From Trematomus loennbergii (taxonomy: Eukaryota; Chordata; Actinopteri; Perciformes; Nototheniidae), in NCBI GenBank assembly GCA_012861695.1, contig JAAOOA010000096.1, forward strand, positions 248,001-312,000: a DNA stretch of 64,000 bases. The letters are read 5' to 3'. Below the pieces are notes generated by a model, which had not been told where the DNA came from, made no database searches, and worked only from the letters and a program-made list of their open reading frames with translations. A program made the position numbers and the translations under genes. Each line of letters starts with the position of its first letter. The first letter of the stretch is position 1. Shown in pieces: positions 1 to 10,879 of this stretch.

Positions 1-400
1 CGGCTCCTAACCGTAATAGCATAGCAGATCCATACTCGTCATGTGCACGAGCATAGCCCCTCCTCCAGCACCCGGCTCCCGCGCTATATTATGCACGAGT
101 CAACAGCAGACTCGCAGATTCGCAGATTCGCAAATCCTGACTCGCTGCAACACACAGCGGATCAGAGACTCGTGCGGACTCGGAGCCGTAACCATATAGC
201 AGCAGATCCAGAGATCCAGCAGACTCGTCGTCATGCACGAGTCAACAGCAGACTCAGATTCGCAAATCCTGACTCACTGTGCAACACACAGCAGAGCAGA
301 CTCGTGCGGACTCGGAGCCGTATATAGCAGCAGATCCAGAGATCCAGCAGACTCGTCCTCATGCACGAGTCAACAGCAGACTCAGATTTGCCAAATCGCA
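1..400. repeat. Degenerate tandem repeat, unit about 128-142 bp
   Basis: Near-identical units begin with ATGCACGAGTCAACAGCAGA at 91, 233 and 361, so the periods are 142 and 128 bp. A diverged partial unit precedes them from base 1. Each unit also carries CGGACTCGGAGCCGTA and AGCAGATCCAGAGATCCAGC. Short ORFs cross the array in several frames but only follow the repeat, so I do not treat them as genes. The array is cut by the window edge. Confidence 0.85.
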
Positions 401-484
401 AAATAACCCTTTTTTTTGTGATCAACATTTTTTATTAAAGCAAAATACACTGTGTAGCGGAGGTTAATATAACGTCAGTTTTAA

Positions 485-700
485 TAGATAGATAGATAGA
501 TAGTACTTTATTGATCCCAAATTGGGAAATTGTTGTTGTTACAGCAGCATAAAAGGCATTTTACAATAAAACAAAACTACAAAATATACAAGAATAGAAA
601 GAAAAATAAAATAAAATATACATGTCGAAATAGAAAATATACATGCAGATATTATATATATATATACATATATATATATATTCAAAATATATGGAATAAT
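485..700 (-). mobile_element. LINE 3' tail fragment with (GATA)n
   Basis: A short GATA run at about 485-505 is followed by TACTTTATTGATCCCAAA and GGGAAATT. Read on the minus strand this is a GGGATCAATAAAGTA tail ending in (TATC)n, the kind of 3' end found on many fish non-LTR retrotransposons. The body upstream is A/T-rich and not recognisable, so the left limit is clear and the right limit is a guess. Confidence 0.55.
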
Positions 701-2282
701 AATATGCTCGTGAAATGCATCAACTTTTCGGTTTCACCGATAGGATTTCTACGGTCTTGGTGATGCTGACTCATATGACTCAAATGACTCGTATGATCCG
801 GATCTCTTCAATGACTGACTCAGAAGACCCTGAGTCCGTAAAAGGATCCGGATTTGCCATCTCTACTAAAGTGCTGATTCTGGGTCTGGCCCTTTTAAGT
901 AAGCTGCTGCTGGCCACGCCCCTTTGGAGCTGCTACTGACCACGCCCCTTTGGAGTGTCCGCATGCAAGCAGTGATCTCTGTGAAGAGAAGGCTGTCTAC
1001 CAGCAGAAACTCAGCTAAACGCTGCCGTGATTAAAAGCCATATTATGTTCCAAACGACATCAAGGATTATTTCTGAAACAGTATGGAGCTCAAAGGCTTT
1101 CTCTCTCTGATGATGGGGGACGATAGGTTGGGACGTTGCCAGGAGTTCAACGTAAAGCCAGCCCACATTTTAGTAATGTCGTCATGACCGCAGCAAATCT
1201 GGATCAGCTCCGTTGTACCCCTGTTTTTAGAGATGTGGGTAAGGAGGAAAAAGAGAGAGGGTTTTATTTTCTGACACCGGGGACACATATTTATGTATAA
1301 AAGATAGGTGACCTTTAATGCCTGGATCAGAATGCCAGTCCAAATGTTAACTTGCTGAATTATCTTTGCTGGTATATGATGGTTTACCATAATTTCTATG
1401 TGACAGATCATATTTGATGATATATATTCCCTAAATATGTGTTAAATGACACATACTGTAGCTGACTTAACAGAAATGACAGTAACAATTATTCTATTCA
1501 GCATAGAATGTTCATTTTTTAATCAGCACTTAGGGCAATAATGCCAAATCCTGAAGGAATCTACAATCTCATGGCAGTTAGCAGTGGGCTTGAAAAGAGC
1601 CAGTTGTGTTCTGATCAGCAACTATCAGAGAATTGTGGAGAATAAAAAAACGTTAAGTGTTCAATCATTTCTTACATTTTCTCAGCAGCAGCTTGCTCCA
1701 TGTGTAAATATCTTTGATCATGTGGATCATTTTGTTTATCCTGCTGTAATAATATCTCCACACAGATTCAGATTTATCAGTTGCTCAATAGGTACTGTAA
1801 ATATGCATGGGCATTGTCCTTAATAAATGAATACATAAATATACTAAAAAAAAGAATGCATGTCCCAGCAAATTCAATAATGCCGACCGTTACTTGCAGG
1901 GCTCTCAGTTAACTACTGCGGTTGAGCTAACCGCTAACATGCTATCATTGAAAATACCACTCCATGCTAGCTATCAAGCTAGGTAGTTGAAATGAATCAT
2001 ATCGATCTTTGGCCAAGGTTTTTAGGAAGTTTTAAATCATTAGATTAAATTGGAACCTGCTAGTTAGTATGGTTGTTGATGAAAAGGTCACTCAGCATTT
2101 ACTAAATGGGGGCTCCTTTTTCAGTTTTCAGCATCATGGTTGTTAGACCCAACTGGCCATGTCACACTTGGTTGTACGTAGATTCAAATCAGTTCAGAAC
2201 TCACTGAGATTCCCTATACATCACTTTCTGGTGTTTAAAAGCATTACAAAACAAGTCTATGATGCAGTTTCATGTTATTTCA
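700..2282. other. No recognisable gene or complete element
   Basis: The stretch holds short ORFs (for example 1067-1411 minus) without family motifs. Bases 905-955 repeat the phrase CCACGCCCCTTTGGAG twice in tandem. I see nothing else. Confidence 0.5.
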
Positions 2283-2745
2283 GCAAACTGCTGCCCTCTT
2301 GGCCAGGTCGCTCTTGAAAAAGAGATTTTAATCTCAATGAGACTTTTACCTGGTTAAAGGTGGGGTAGGTAAGTTTGAGAAACCGGCTCGAGATACACTT
2401 TTTGTTATATTCCAAGGAATGCTCTTAACATCCCGATAGCAATGAATATCATAAGTGCTTTGACAAAAATCCATTAATGTCATCTGTGGAAGCCGTAGTA
2501 CTGTAAAAAGCAATCATTAGCCGGCCCGGCTAAAATAACTGGATGGCCTACCTGCCTGTCAACCTTCCATCTGTGCACAAACTTATCTCGTGCCCTCATT
2601 GGTCATGTGCGCGTTTGTGTGTGTTGGAGGAGGGGCTCTGTAAGGAAGTAGCAGATTTCTTCCGGCTGTGTATTTTCAAATTCTAGCGCACTCGAGCTGG
2701 TTTCTCCAAAATTACCTACCCCACCTTTAAATAAAGGATATATAA
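2283..2745 (+). mobile_element. LINE 3' tail split by a TTAA MITE
   Basis: Bases 2283-2357 read CTGCCCTCTTGGCCAGGTCG, then AAAAAGAGATTTTAATCTCA and TTTTACCTGGTTAA. The tail resumes after the MITE at 2727-2745 as TTAAATAAAGG. This gapped sequence is a very common fish LINE 3' end. Removing the MITE and one TTAA restores CCTGGTTAAATAAAGG, which proves the insertion. A diverged minus-strand relative lies at about 26214-26280. Confidence 0.65.
2358..2726 (-). mobile_element. TTAA-target MITE, copy A
   Basis: The element has inverted ends AGGTGGGGTAGGTAAGTTTG and its near complement, flanked by TTAA at 2354-2357 and 2727-2730. It is the first of three copies in the window; B (5539-5912) and C (51553-51933) run in the opposite orientation. 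TTAA plus AGG at the end resembles the T2 group of MITEs assigned to Kolobok or piggyBac-type transposases. It has no coding capacity. Its ends CTCGAGCCGGTTTCTC are well conserved between copies. Confidence 0.85.
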
Positions 2746-3258
2746 ACTGTATCATGTCCCCTTGAATGTCTGAGTCAGTCTGAAAATGATATCAACCCCC
2801 CCCCCATTTCTCCCCATACGCTCCACCGGAGGAGAGTTCAATTCACTTGGTGGTGTCATGCATACCTGTATCCATTCCAGGTTGAATTAGGTGACACATC
2901 GCGACTGCTGGCCATTGAAGCAAAAAATTAGCCTTCCGACCCAGTGAAAGGTCGGCACAAAGAGAGGGGGGGGGGAATAGAGGGTCACATTTCTCTAACG
3001 GTGAACTCCTGCTGAAAGCGAGTCAAGCTGCCAGCAGCCTTGACAAGAGCCAGACAAGAGAGGAACGCTTGATTATTTCAAGAGCAGAGAGGTGCCCTCT
3101 AACTGAGACATACACTGTCGTACAGTTACACTGTTTATACACTTTATACTGTCTGTGGAATCTGAGCAGTGTGCACACTGTATCTCAGCATCATCTCACA
3201 GCCTTACGTGAAATGACCAAAACCTCTTTTAAAAACAGGATTATATGGTAGTAGTCTA
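2746..3258. other. No recognisable gene
   Basis: Unique-looking sequence with short C and G runs near 2798 and 2968. No protein motif or repeat family was recognised. Confidence 0.4.
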
Positions 3259-3864
3259 GTTGCCAGCTCATAGAGTCCTATTGTGAAACCGAAAATGTTG
3301 AGTCCACCACATTTTTATGATAGAAATGTATAGTACAGCACATAGAAACTGCTGAATGCTAATTTGATTATGTTGGGCAATTTTGCACTCTTGCACAATT
3401 TGCATAAGCTGCGTTATTATAATGAATTTCCATTATAACCTATGGGGACAATATAGTTAAAAAATTGCTTGGCTAATTTGAACAGATTTGGAGTGGTTTT
3501 GAGAGTTATTGAGGATGCTGAGTCCATTCCTGACATTTTGAGGATCAAAAATCTCAGTTTTAACCTAAACATGTCCATATTTGTACTCCCGGTGGAATGA
3601 TTTTGATTAATTTTGGGTCCATTTTTGAAGATTTAGGGGACTTTGGATAATTTGGATTGAACGGAATCCTTATTTATTTGAAAAACAATTGTCCACACTA
3701 TTAGTCAAAATCAGTCCACCGAAAGTATAAACATGGCCACTTTCTGGTTAAACCAGCATGCAAGTAAGCATCCGGCAGTATCTATGTGCTGGCGACCCGT
3801 ACTATACATTTCTAATATAAAACTTTGGTGTACTCAACATTTCCGGGTTCACTGAGGTGGCAAC
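3259..3864. mobile_element. 606-bp inverted-repeat MITE with TA duplication
   Basis: Ends start GTTGCCAGCTCA on the left and, read inward from the right, GTTGCCACCTCA. Both are flanked by TA (3257-3258 and 3865-3866). The inverted similarity continues inward about 100 bp through AATGTTGAGT and AGAAATGTATAGTAC. The TA duplication suggests Tc1/mariner-type mobilisation; that is inference. No ORF is present. Confidence 0.65.
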
Positions 3865-4653
3865 TAGATCATAGTGGCACGTAATTGCCAGCTCCTCAGA
3901 AACAATGCCAATGGAAAGACAACACTGTTATTTTAAATGATGCACTTCAATTGGGCTACACGTTACGAACATAGCCTTCTTGTTTACCATAATCGTTATC
4001 CTTTCATGAACCTAACAAAGAAGTTGTTTGCCTAAACCTAACATGTTCATAATAATAACTCACCTGTGTTACATTGAATTACTGAATAAAATGTTGTTTA
4101 TCTCAAACCTCCACGATGAAAGTTACTTTATTCATATGGGACGAGAAAAACATTGACGTTTTCTTTAATATTTCAAGGCAACATGGGGTGAGGAATTTAA
4201 GCAGTTGGTCAGTTTGTGGGTGAAGTTTTCCATTAAGAGGTTTGGGCATTTCACATATTTCTCTGGGATCACATTGATTAATCCATTGTGCTACCTGAGC
4301 TAACTGAAGCTAACAGATAGCATCACACTCCTGGTCATCAGGTTAATTGTAAATCAGACCGCTTCTAGGAGACATGCAATTTTGTTTGACTTGTTTATTT
4401 AACTCCATTTACTTATTATAGAGATAAACACATTATAACAACAAACAAAGAAAAAGGAAAAATTCGATTAGCTTGTGGTTTGTGAGTATGCACTGTATCA
4501 GTTGTTTTCCATCCAGAAAGGTGGATATTGTATACCTCACTGATATCATTTAATTATTCGCTTATTCTATTACCTTGGGTATATTAAGCTAAAGCAAATG
4601 AGAATCACCTGACTTTAGAAGGAACTAGAGAATGCAATTCCTGAAGAAATTGC
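3865..4653. other. No recognisable gene
   Basis: A/T-rich sequence without family motifs, tandem repeats or inverted ends that I could detect. Confidence 0.4.
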
Positions 4654-4839
4654 TAGTGGGAATGCTTTATGCTGAAAATCTGACGCTAAACTTCTATGCT
4701 GAAATGTAATGTGTAAGAAGAAAGTGAAGAATTTAGATTGAAATTATACATGAACACTGGGGGCTTGAATGTGTGAAAGTAAAAAGGCTTGGAAAAGCAG
4801 CAGAATATTTGAACTGCAAACTTTTGAACTAACTTGATG

Positions 4840-6100
4840 GTGAATGATCTGTCGCCATGCCAACGGCATTTGATGACATCCCATAATACGCTTAGATGCG
4901 TTGATGGCTGCATCGTTACCAAACCTGTGAAGTTTTGGGCCATTTGGAGCATTTTCACTGAAGTTATGAGAAAACCGTGTTTCATGTCGGGCATTGTGTT
5001 GCCATGCCAACGGCATGTCCCGTAGATGTCTTCACGGCTGGACTGTTAGCACACATGTGAAGTTTGAGCACTTTTTGAACATTTTCATAGGAGTTATAGC
5101 GACATCGTGTTTTATGGCGAGGGATGTGTTTCCATGGAAACGGCATATGGTGAGATCTCAGATTTGGCGTAGAGCTGTTGAGGCATGGACCGGTGATATA
5201 CAAGTGAAGATTGGGGGACGATTGAACCGTGTCCATTGGACTTACAGCGACATCGTGTTTCATGGCGAGTGGTCTGTCGCCATGGCAAAGACATTTGATG
5301 ACACCCCATAATACGCTTAGATGCGTTGATGGCTGCATCGTTACCAAACCTGTGAAGTTTTGGGCTGTTTGGAGCATTTTCACTGAAGTTATGAGAAACG
5401 GTGTTTCATGGCGAGCATTGTGTTGCCATGGCAACGGCATTTGAAGAAATCTCAAAACTGTCCCGAAGATGTCTTCACGGCTGGACTGTTAGCACACGTG
5501 AAGTTTGAGCACTTTTTGAACATTTTCATAGGAGTTAAAGGTAGGGTAGGTAAGTTTGAGAAACCGGCTCGAGATCGCTAGAATTTGAAGATACACAACC
5601 GGAGAAAATCTGCCACTTCCTTATAGAGCCCCTCCTCCAACACACACGAACGCGCACATGACCAATGAGGGCACGAGATAAGTTTGTGCACAGATGGAAG
5701 GCTGACAGGCAGGTAGGCCATCCAGTTATTTCAGCCGGGCCGGCTAAAATGATTGGTCGTGCTTTTTACAGTATTACACAGATGACATTTTTTAATGGAT
5801 TTTTTGTCAAAGCACTTAAGATATTCATTGCTATCGGGATGTTAAGAGCATTCCATGGAATATAACAAAAAGTGTATCTCGAGCCGGTTTCTCAAACTTA
5901 CCTACCCTACCTTTAATGTATAGCGACATCGTCTTTTATGGCGAGGGATGCGTTTCCATGGAAACAGCATATGATGACACCCCATAATTGACATAGAGCT
6001 GTTGAGGGCAGGACCATTAACCATTATCTGAAGTCTGCTCTGAGCATGTCAGTTGGAGTTATGACATCATCGTGTTCCATGACACAAGTGTTTATATTTG
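4840..6100. repeat. ~147-bp tandem array with RFX X-box-like palindromes
   Basis: Related units recur with a 14-bp near-palindrome at 4851, 4998, 5128, 5276, 5422 and 5952. The cores read GTCGCCATGCCAAC, GTTGCCATGCCAAC, GTTTCCATGGAAAC, GTCGCCATGGCAAA, GTTGCCATGGCAAC and GTTTCCATGGAAAC. Spacings are 147, 130, 148 and 146 bp, and the last is about 152 bp once MITE copy B is removed. A higher-order repeat of about 425 bp is visible (4848 versus 5273). GTTGCCATGGCAAC is the known symmetrical RFX X-box. ORFs crossing the array on both strands are by-products of the repeat. Confidence 0.8.
5539..5912 (+). mobile_element. TTAA-target MITE, copy B
   Basis: Flanked by TTAA at 5535-5538 and 5913-5916, with ends AGGTAGGGTAGGTAAG and complement. 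It sits inside the X-box-like tandem array: neighbouring units read GGAGTTATAGCGACATCG where this unit is interrupted. It is nearly identical to copy C at 51553, including the phrase GCCGGGCCGGCTAAAATGAT. Confidence 0.9.
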
Positions 6101-7059
6101 AGCTAACGAAGTGTCCAGAGATCAAAGGTTTCCATTGTTCTGAATGAGAGATAAACCTCTTACATGTGAACGTTTTGTTGAAGAACCGTAACAGATATCG
6201 GTGAAATTTCAAAGCGTGAAGCATCTCAAGGACCTTGAGTATCTGAAGTGTGCTTTTTGTGTACTTTCAGGTCAATAATGTGGCCTTTTTGGCAGATTAA
6301 CTAAAGGTGTGCGGCTGCTACCGTGAGGAAATATCAGCCTGAAATTACAATGGGCTTTAATGGAGACATGTTGAAAGTTTTTGTCACTTCATGCCCTCAA
6401 GAGGCATTTTGTTTAATTATTTTGCTTAATTATTTGTCATTTTTCAAGCTACGAGATGTTTTCCTGCGTTTGTCATGAAAAATTATGTCTCAGGAATGTA
6501 GGGTTTGGGAATTATGGTAGTTTTTGTATGGCAGCAAAAAATATGAAGGCAAATTTTAAGATTTCCTACACTCTAGCTGTGACATCACGCACTCTAGTTA
6601 ATGTTAAAATTGAAGAAGGCCTCTTTACCAAGGTCTGAACAATGTTTAATATCTCTAAAAGTAAGAATCAGATTTAAAAGTTGTGTTACACGAATAATGT
6701 CAGAAAGATGTGTAACATTTTAAAGTTGGAATGAGGTTTCTGAGTGAAAGTATGAATGAACAGTTAGCAGTTGAAGTCGCATGAAGATTTGTTGAAGTCT
6801 GAAGAATTTCTCCATTGACTTCAATGGTTAAAAATGTGATGAATTATGGGATGTATCTCTGGAATTATGAAAGTTATGAATGATAAAGTAATAGCAATCG
6901 ATTCCCGACCAAGCTGAACGTTTTGATGTTCGAACGGAGTTTCGCGATGTTCAATGCGGGAGAAGAAGACCGGCAAAATAACGGGCGGAATAATAAGAAT
7001 AAAGAATTTCGTGCGTAGAAGAACAGATAGTTGGAATGCTGTTAACAGCATTCCCACTA

Positions 7060-9520
7060 AATTAATATAACTATGACCCTGTAATCTAATTCATTTTCAA
7101 ATAGTTTTAAAATGAAACAAGATGAGCTGATGCACTTTGTAGTTTGACATGTCTGGTTACAGTGCAGTGTGTTTCAATGGGGAAATCAATTTAAAGTTAT
7201 TTGGTGGTGCCAGACTAACTAATTCAAACATTTCAACATTATCTGCCCCTTCCTTCCCATAGTCAGGAGTTAATGTTGAAATGTTTGAATTAGTTAGTGT
7301 ATGTAGTGCATGTACACAGTCCGTACGGCACATTGGAGTGGTGGTGGAGGTAAAGGTGTTGTCATGGCTTGATAGATATGGCTGTACATATTTGTTTATT
7401 TTAGGATATAATCAGTCCTTCCAAGCATGAACTCTTATCTCTCCCCTTTGAGAAAAACAGCAGATAAGGATAAGATGCAAAGTTTCCATTTGCCTGATGC
7501 ACAGTCTTAAATCTCCCTCTATCACTCCCAGGTAGCTTTCTGGCTCACGTGACTGCCTCTTATCAGCCTCTGCGTCGGGGTCACGAGACAGCCGACAGAT
7601 TGTATGCCAGCCGTTTTTAGCTCGTCACCTGGAGGATTTTGATACTTCCATCTCCATAAACAAGTAGCAGATCCCACTGCCTCACCTGGAGTAAAGCAAT
7701 TACTGAGAAGTTTCCTCACTGACGGGCTGCCAATCACAACTCCTCCATGAGTTTAGATTTGCTGCACTTAGTGCAATTATTTTGCTGCTATTTTGTTGAC
7801 ACTTGCCTTTCAAAGATATTCACACCACATTAGGAGCAAAGTAGTTTAATATCAAGGCAGGAAGATGTTCAAAGCAAATTTATTCAGAGAAGAAATGTCC
7901 TTAAACTGTTGACAGTGGTGCAACACAGCAAAGAAATAATTTAAATAACGGGCGCAGTTAATAAGTTGACAAGAAACCATGCACTATCTCTGGGCTGAAC
8001 AGTCAGCAGTACGTTTGCAGTAGAGACTTCGCTAAAGGAGCCCCATCATTAAAAACTCAGCCGGCCGCCACACCACTGCCGCTTATTTCAAAGAAGAGAG
8101 TCTGGACTTTGGTCTCTTCCTCCCCATTACACAGGGAAAGATCAGAAAGTGTGCGTATTCTTCAGGAGGACATCTGTGCCCCGCTCCTTCAGATGATTCC
8201 ACCCATTAAGTAGCCAATCAGGTATAATGAAGCGCAGGCACCCTTGCTGGCTGAGCTGGATAAATAATTTACTAGGACTTGTCATCCTTCTCCAATCGAG
8301 GTGCTGCAGTCACAGAGTCACATGAAGGCTTTCCGGGGTGGAGAGACTCCGCAAAGCTTGGTGACACCCCCCCACTACCCACCCCTCCACATCACCGTGG
8401 TCCTACTCCCACATTCTTTCCTCCCTTGCTTCCTCTTCCTCCTCCTCCCCTCAGTAACCCCCTCATCCTCAAATCAAACAGCCTTTCCCAACCCCACCCC
8501 TCGTTCTCCCCACCTGTCAGCCAGTTGGAGATAGAGGGATGGAGCCGGCACCACTTCGTTACCAGCTTCTCACTCTGAGGTTTCAAACATATTTCAACTA
8601 ATGAGGGAGCATTTAGAAACCCAGGGATACCGACATCCAGGAGAGAAGGGAGACGATGGGGTGGTGGGCTACTTTATGCAACGGGCACACACATGCGTAC
8701 ACACACCAACATACAAAAACGCTGCATTCTCATACCCTTTTTCTAGCGTGTGAAACCCACACATACATGGATGGATACACTCACCTGTACACACTCTTCT
8801 CTCACACACAGCTAAGGGTTGTCAGTGCAGGTGAACAAAGTGAATAGGATATGTGACTGACAATAAAGATTTCTTTTAACATCAGTGGGAGGAAGGCGCG
8901 TGGAGCGGGGGTATCGGGGGGTGAGTCTGGGGAGACAGGCTGCAGAAGTTCACATTACTCTGAGGGACCCGTCGGCTGCATATGCCATCTTTAATAACGA
9001 GGCCTCGCCAAACTGGCACACAGTCAGCCAACCAGGAGAAAGCAAACCTATTATTTCAAACCCTTTTACCCCCACAAACACACTTCTTTAAATGTGATTT
9101 TTAATAGACACCACTACATTTCCGCTGCCGTCTCCTTAAAGTTTAATTCGCAGACTTTTCTTTCACTCCTGCATCACCATTATATGGCTGCAAATAGGGC
9201 ATTATTATTTCATATTATAAAAACATTCTCTTTAGATGAAGAGAAGGGGAAGTCTGGCTGGTCATGGCACAGTTATAATGGCAGGTTGGGAAGTGAGCAA
9301 GAGAGCCCACTTTATTTGACACTAATATCCTCTGCGGGTGGCAATTCACTATTTTCAGAGGTTATGAGAAAAGTTGGTTGTAGGTACATTTAAGGTAAAT
9401 GTGTGCGATTGTTGGCAGAATAGGATAAGGTATGTTTGCGTCCCAGGCTTTGGATACCAAGTTCTTGGTATTTGAAGCTAGGGAGTTTTCAAAAGGACTA
9501 CCATGTATGATAAAGTATTA
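7060..9520. other. No recognisable gene; hairpin and skewed tracts only
   Basis: Apart from the hairpin at 7214-7298 I see a C/T-rich tract at about 8365-8520 and a CA-rich tract at about 8685-8800. ORFs here (for example 8279-8578) are proline- and serine-rich products of those tracts. This is one of the few stretches not obviously made of repeats, so a conserved non-coding element or an intron of a host gene is possible but not shown. Confidence 0.4.
7214..7298. other. Perfect 28-bp inverted repeat (hairpin)
   Basis: Arms 7214-7241 and 7271-7298 are exact complements over 28 bp, starting ACTAACTAATTCAAACATTT. The loop is 29 nt and C/T-rich. The whole hairpin is 85 nt, the size of a microRNA precursor. 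It could also be a tiny MITE or a cruciform. I see no duplication flanking it. Confidence 0.9.
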
Positions 9521-10879
9521 GGCACTTTCACACCAGAGTACTTTTCCCCCCGAACTAGGCCGATAGGGGGGGGGGGGGATTTGGTTTCACACCAAAAATA
9601 TCTGGAACTAATCCCTAGTTCGCGCAAACCTTTTCACCCCCAGATAGTCCCTGCTAGAGAGGTGGTACTTTCCTGGGGAGGAAATGGTTTGTGGGTGTGT
9701 CGGCCACACTAAAACTTTCTGATTGGCTGGGCGAATTGCAAACCACTCCCGTAAAACTCAGAAAAGCCCCGTAAAACTCAGAAAAGCCGTGAAGTTGTTT
9801 GCGGCCTGCCAGTAAACCCAAAGAAAAAGAAGAAGTGACGTGAGCGGCTTCATTTGCCTAATCCTCCCTCTGGGACTTATTCCGGTGAGAACGCAATCTA
9901 CTAGGACAGTTCCAGGGACTAAAGAGTTCGGGGGGACTAATGCCCCTTTCACACCAACGCGGTTCCCGTTCTAGCTCCGTGCTTGCACTCTTCTGGTTCG
10001 GAACCGTTTTTTCTTTTAAGCCCCCGTTTTTTTCACACCGCCCAGAGCCCGACTGGTGCTGTGTCATGACGTCACCGTTTACGTCGCTGATTTTCTCCCC
10101 AAGCCAGATTAAATTAAATAACTACTTGTCAACCCTTATACTTTTCTCCAGAGTGCCATGGTTAATTGTTTATTAATGTGATTCAGCGGCATTTACCGAC
10201 CGCTGCAGTGCTGCCCGCTGTTTGGCATCACAACGCTGTTAAGAAAGTTTCTTTGGTATAAAATGGGTGATGTTAGCGTAGCAACCGCAGCTAAACTGAC
10301 TATCTTGACTACTTGTTGCTATCCTATTGTAAGCCGTTTTCTACAGGCACATTTTACCGGCGTATTTTTCATTATGATTCTACTTGTGATAGTCGGACAT
10401 GACAACCTGTGCAGCCCATGTATTGATTCCATCCGATAGCTGCTATAATACAAAACAAAACGTCTGCCTGCTCTCCACAATGATCAATGACAGCGAACGG
10501 ATGGTCAAAGTAAGGTACAAATAAACAGAATCACACTAAGCCTGGTTAGTGCGATTCTGTGTGTTTTTTTTAAGTGTGTGGTTGCGTTCTAGTCACTTTG
10601 CTCACTTTGTTACAACTTTGATTTGCCGTACTCGCCATAAACTGTTAGTTCAGGTTGATTCCGACCCCGCCTCCGACATAAGCGTGACGTATGCGGTTCT
10701 TGCTTCTAGACCGACAATTTTTTGGTGCTTGGTAAGCACCGGTGCTTAGAGCCGGCTCCGCTGCGGTGTGAACAGGAAAAACCGGTGCTTATCAGGCTCT
10801 AGCTCCGAGCCGGCCCTGGAACCGCGTTGGTGTGAAAGGGGCATTAGTACCGGGGACAAGTACTTGGTGTGAAAGCGGC
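9521..10879. mobile_element. Outer Harbinger-like element interrupted by a second one
   Basis: Left end GGCACTTTCACACCAGAGTA and right end, read inward, GCCGCTTTCACACCAAGTAC are inverted repeats flanked by TA. Bases 9940-10844 are a younger insertion, so the element proper is about 450 bp. Ends of the CTTTCACACC type are common in fish PIF/Harbinger MITEs; that assignment is inference. A G run at about 9567-9580 lies just inside the left end. Confidence 0.65.
9940..10844. mobile_element. Nested 905-bp Harbinger-like element
   Basis: Ends ATGCCCCTTTCACACCAACG and the near-exact complement are flanked by TA. The interior (AGAGCCCGACTGGTGCTG; TGACGTCACCGTTTACGTCG; CGGACATGACAACCTGTGCA) recurs at 13800-14140, 17820-18350 and 19700-19870. 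It lies cleanly inside the element at 9521-10879. No transposase is encoded. Confidence 0.75.

Larger units (their letters stand above)
4654..7059. mobile_element. 2.4-kb element ending TAGTGGGAATGCT / AGCATTCCCACTA
   Basis: The left end TAGTGGGAATGCT (4654) is the exact complement of the right end AGCATTCCCACTA (to 7059). At the right edge, 7033-7054 is a 22-bp perfect palindrome centred on GTTAAC. The interior holds the X-box-like tandem array (4840-6000) and MITE copy B. TA flanks are possible, but the duplication is not certain. A single terminal palindrome also recalls Helitron/Helentron ends, so the class is left open. No transposase is visible. Confidence 0.5.

Noticed and set aside
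43..327. Arginine-rich 94-codon ORF
   Set aside because: It spans the degenerate tandem repeat and recurs in shifted form in each unit.
4982..5455. 157-codon minus-strand ORF
   Set aside because: It repeats with the tandem array and has shadows in other frames on both strands, so it reflects the repeat unit rather than a protein.
8279..8586. Overlapping ORFs in three frames at a C/T-rich tract
   Set aside because: Low-complexity composition explains the absence of stops; no conserved domain.
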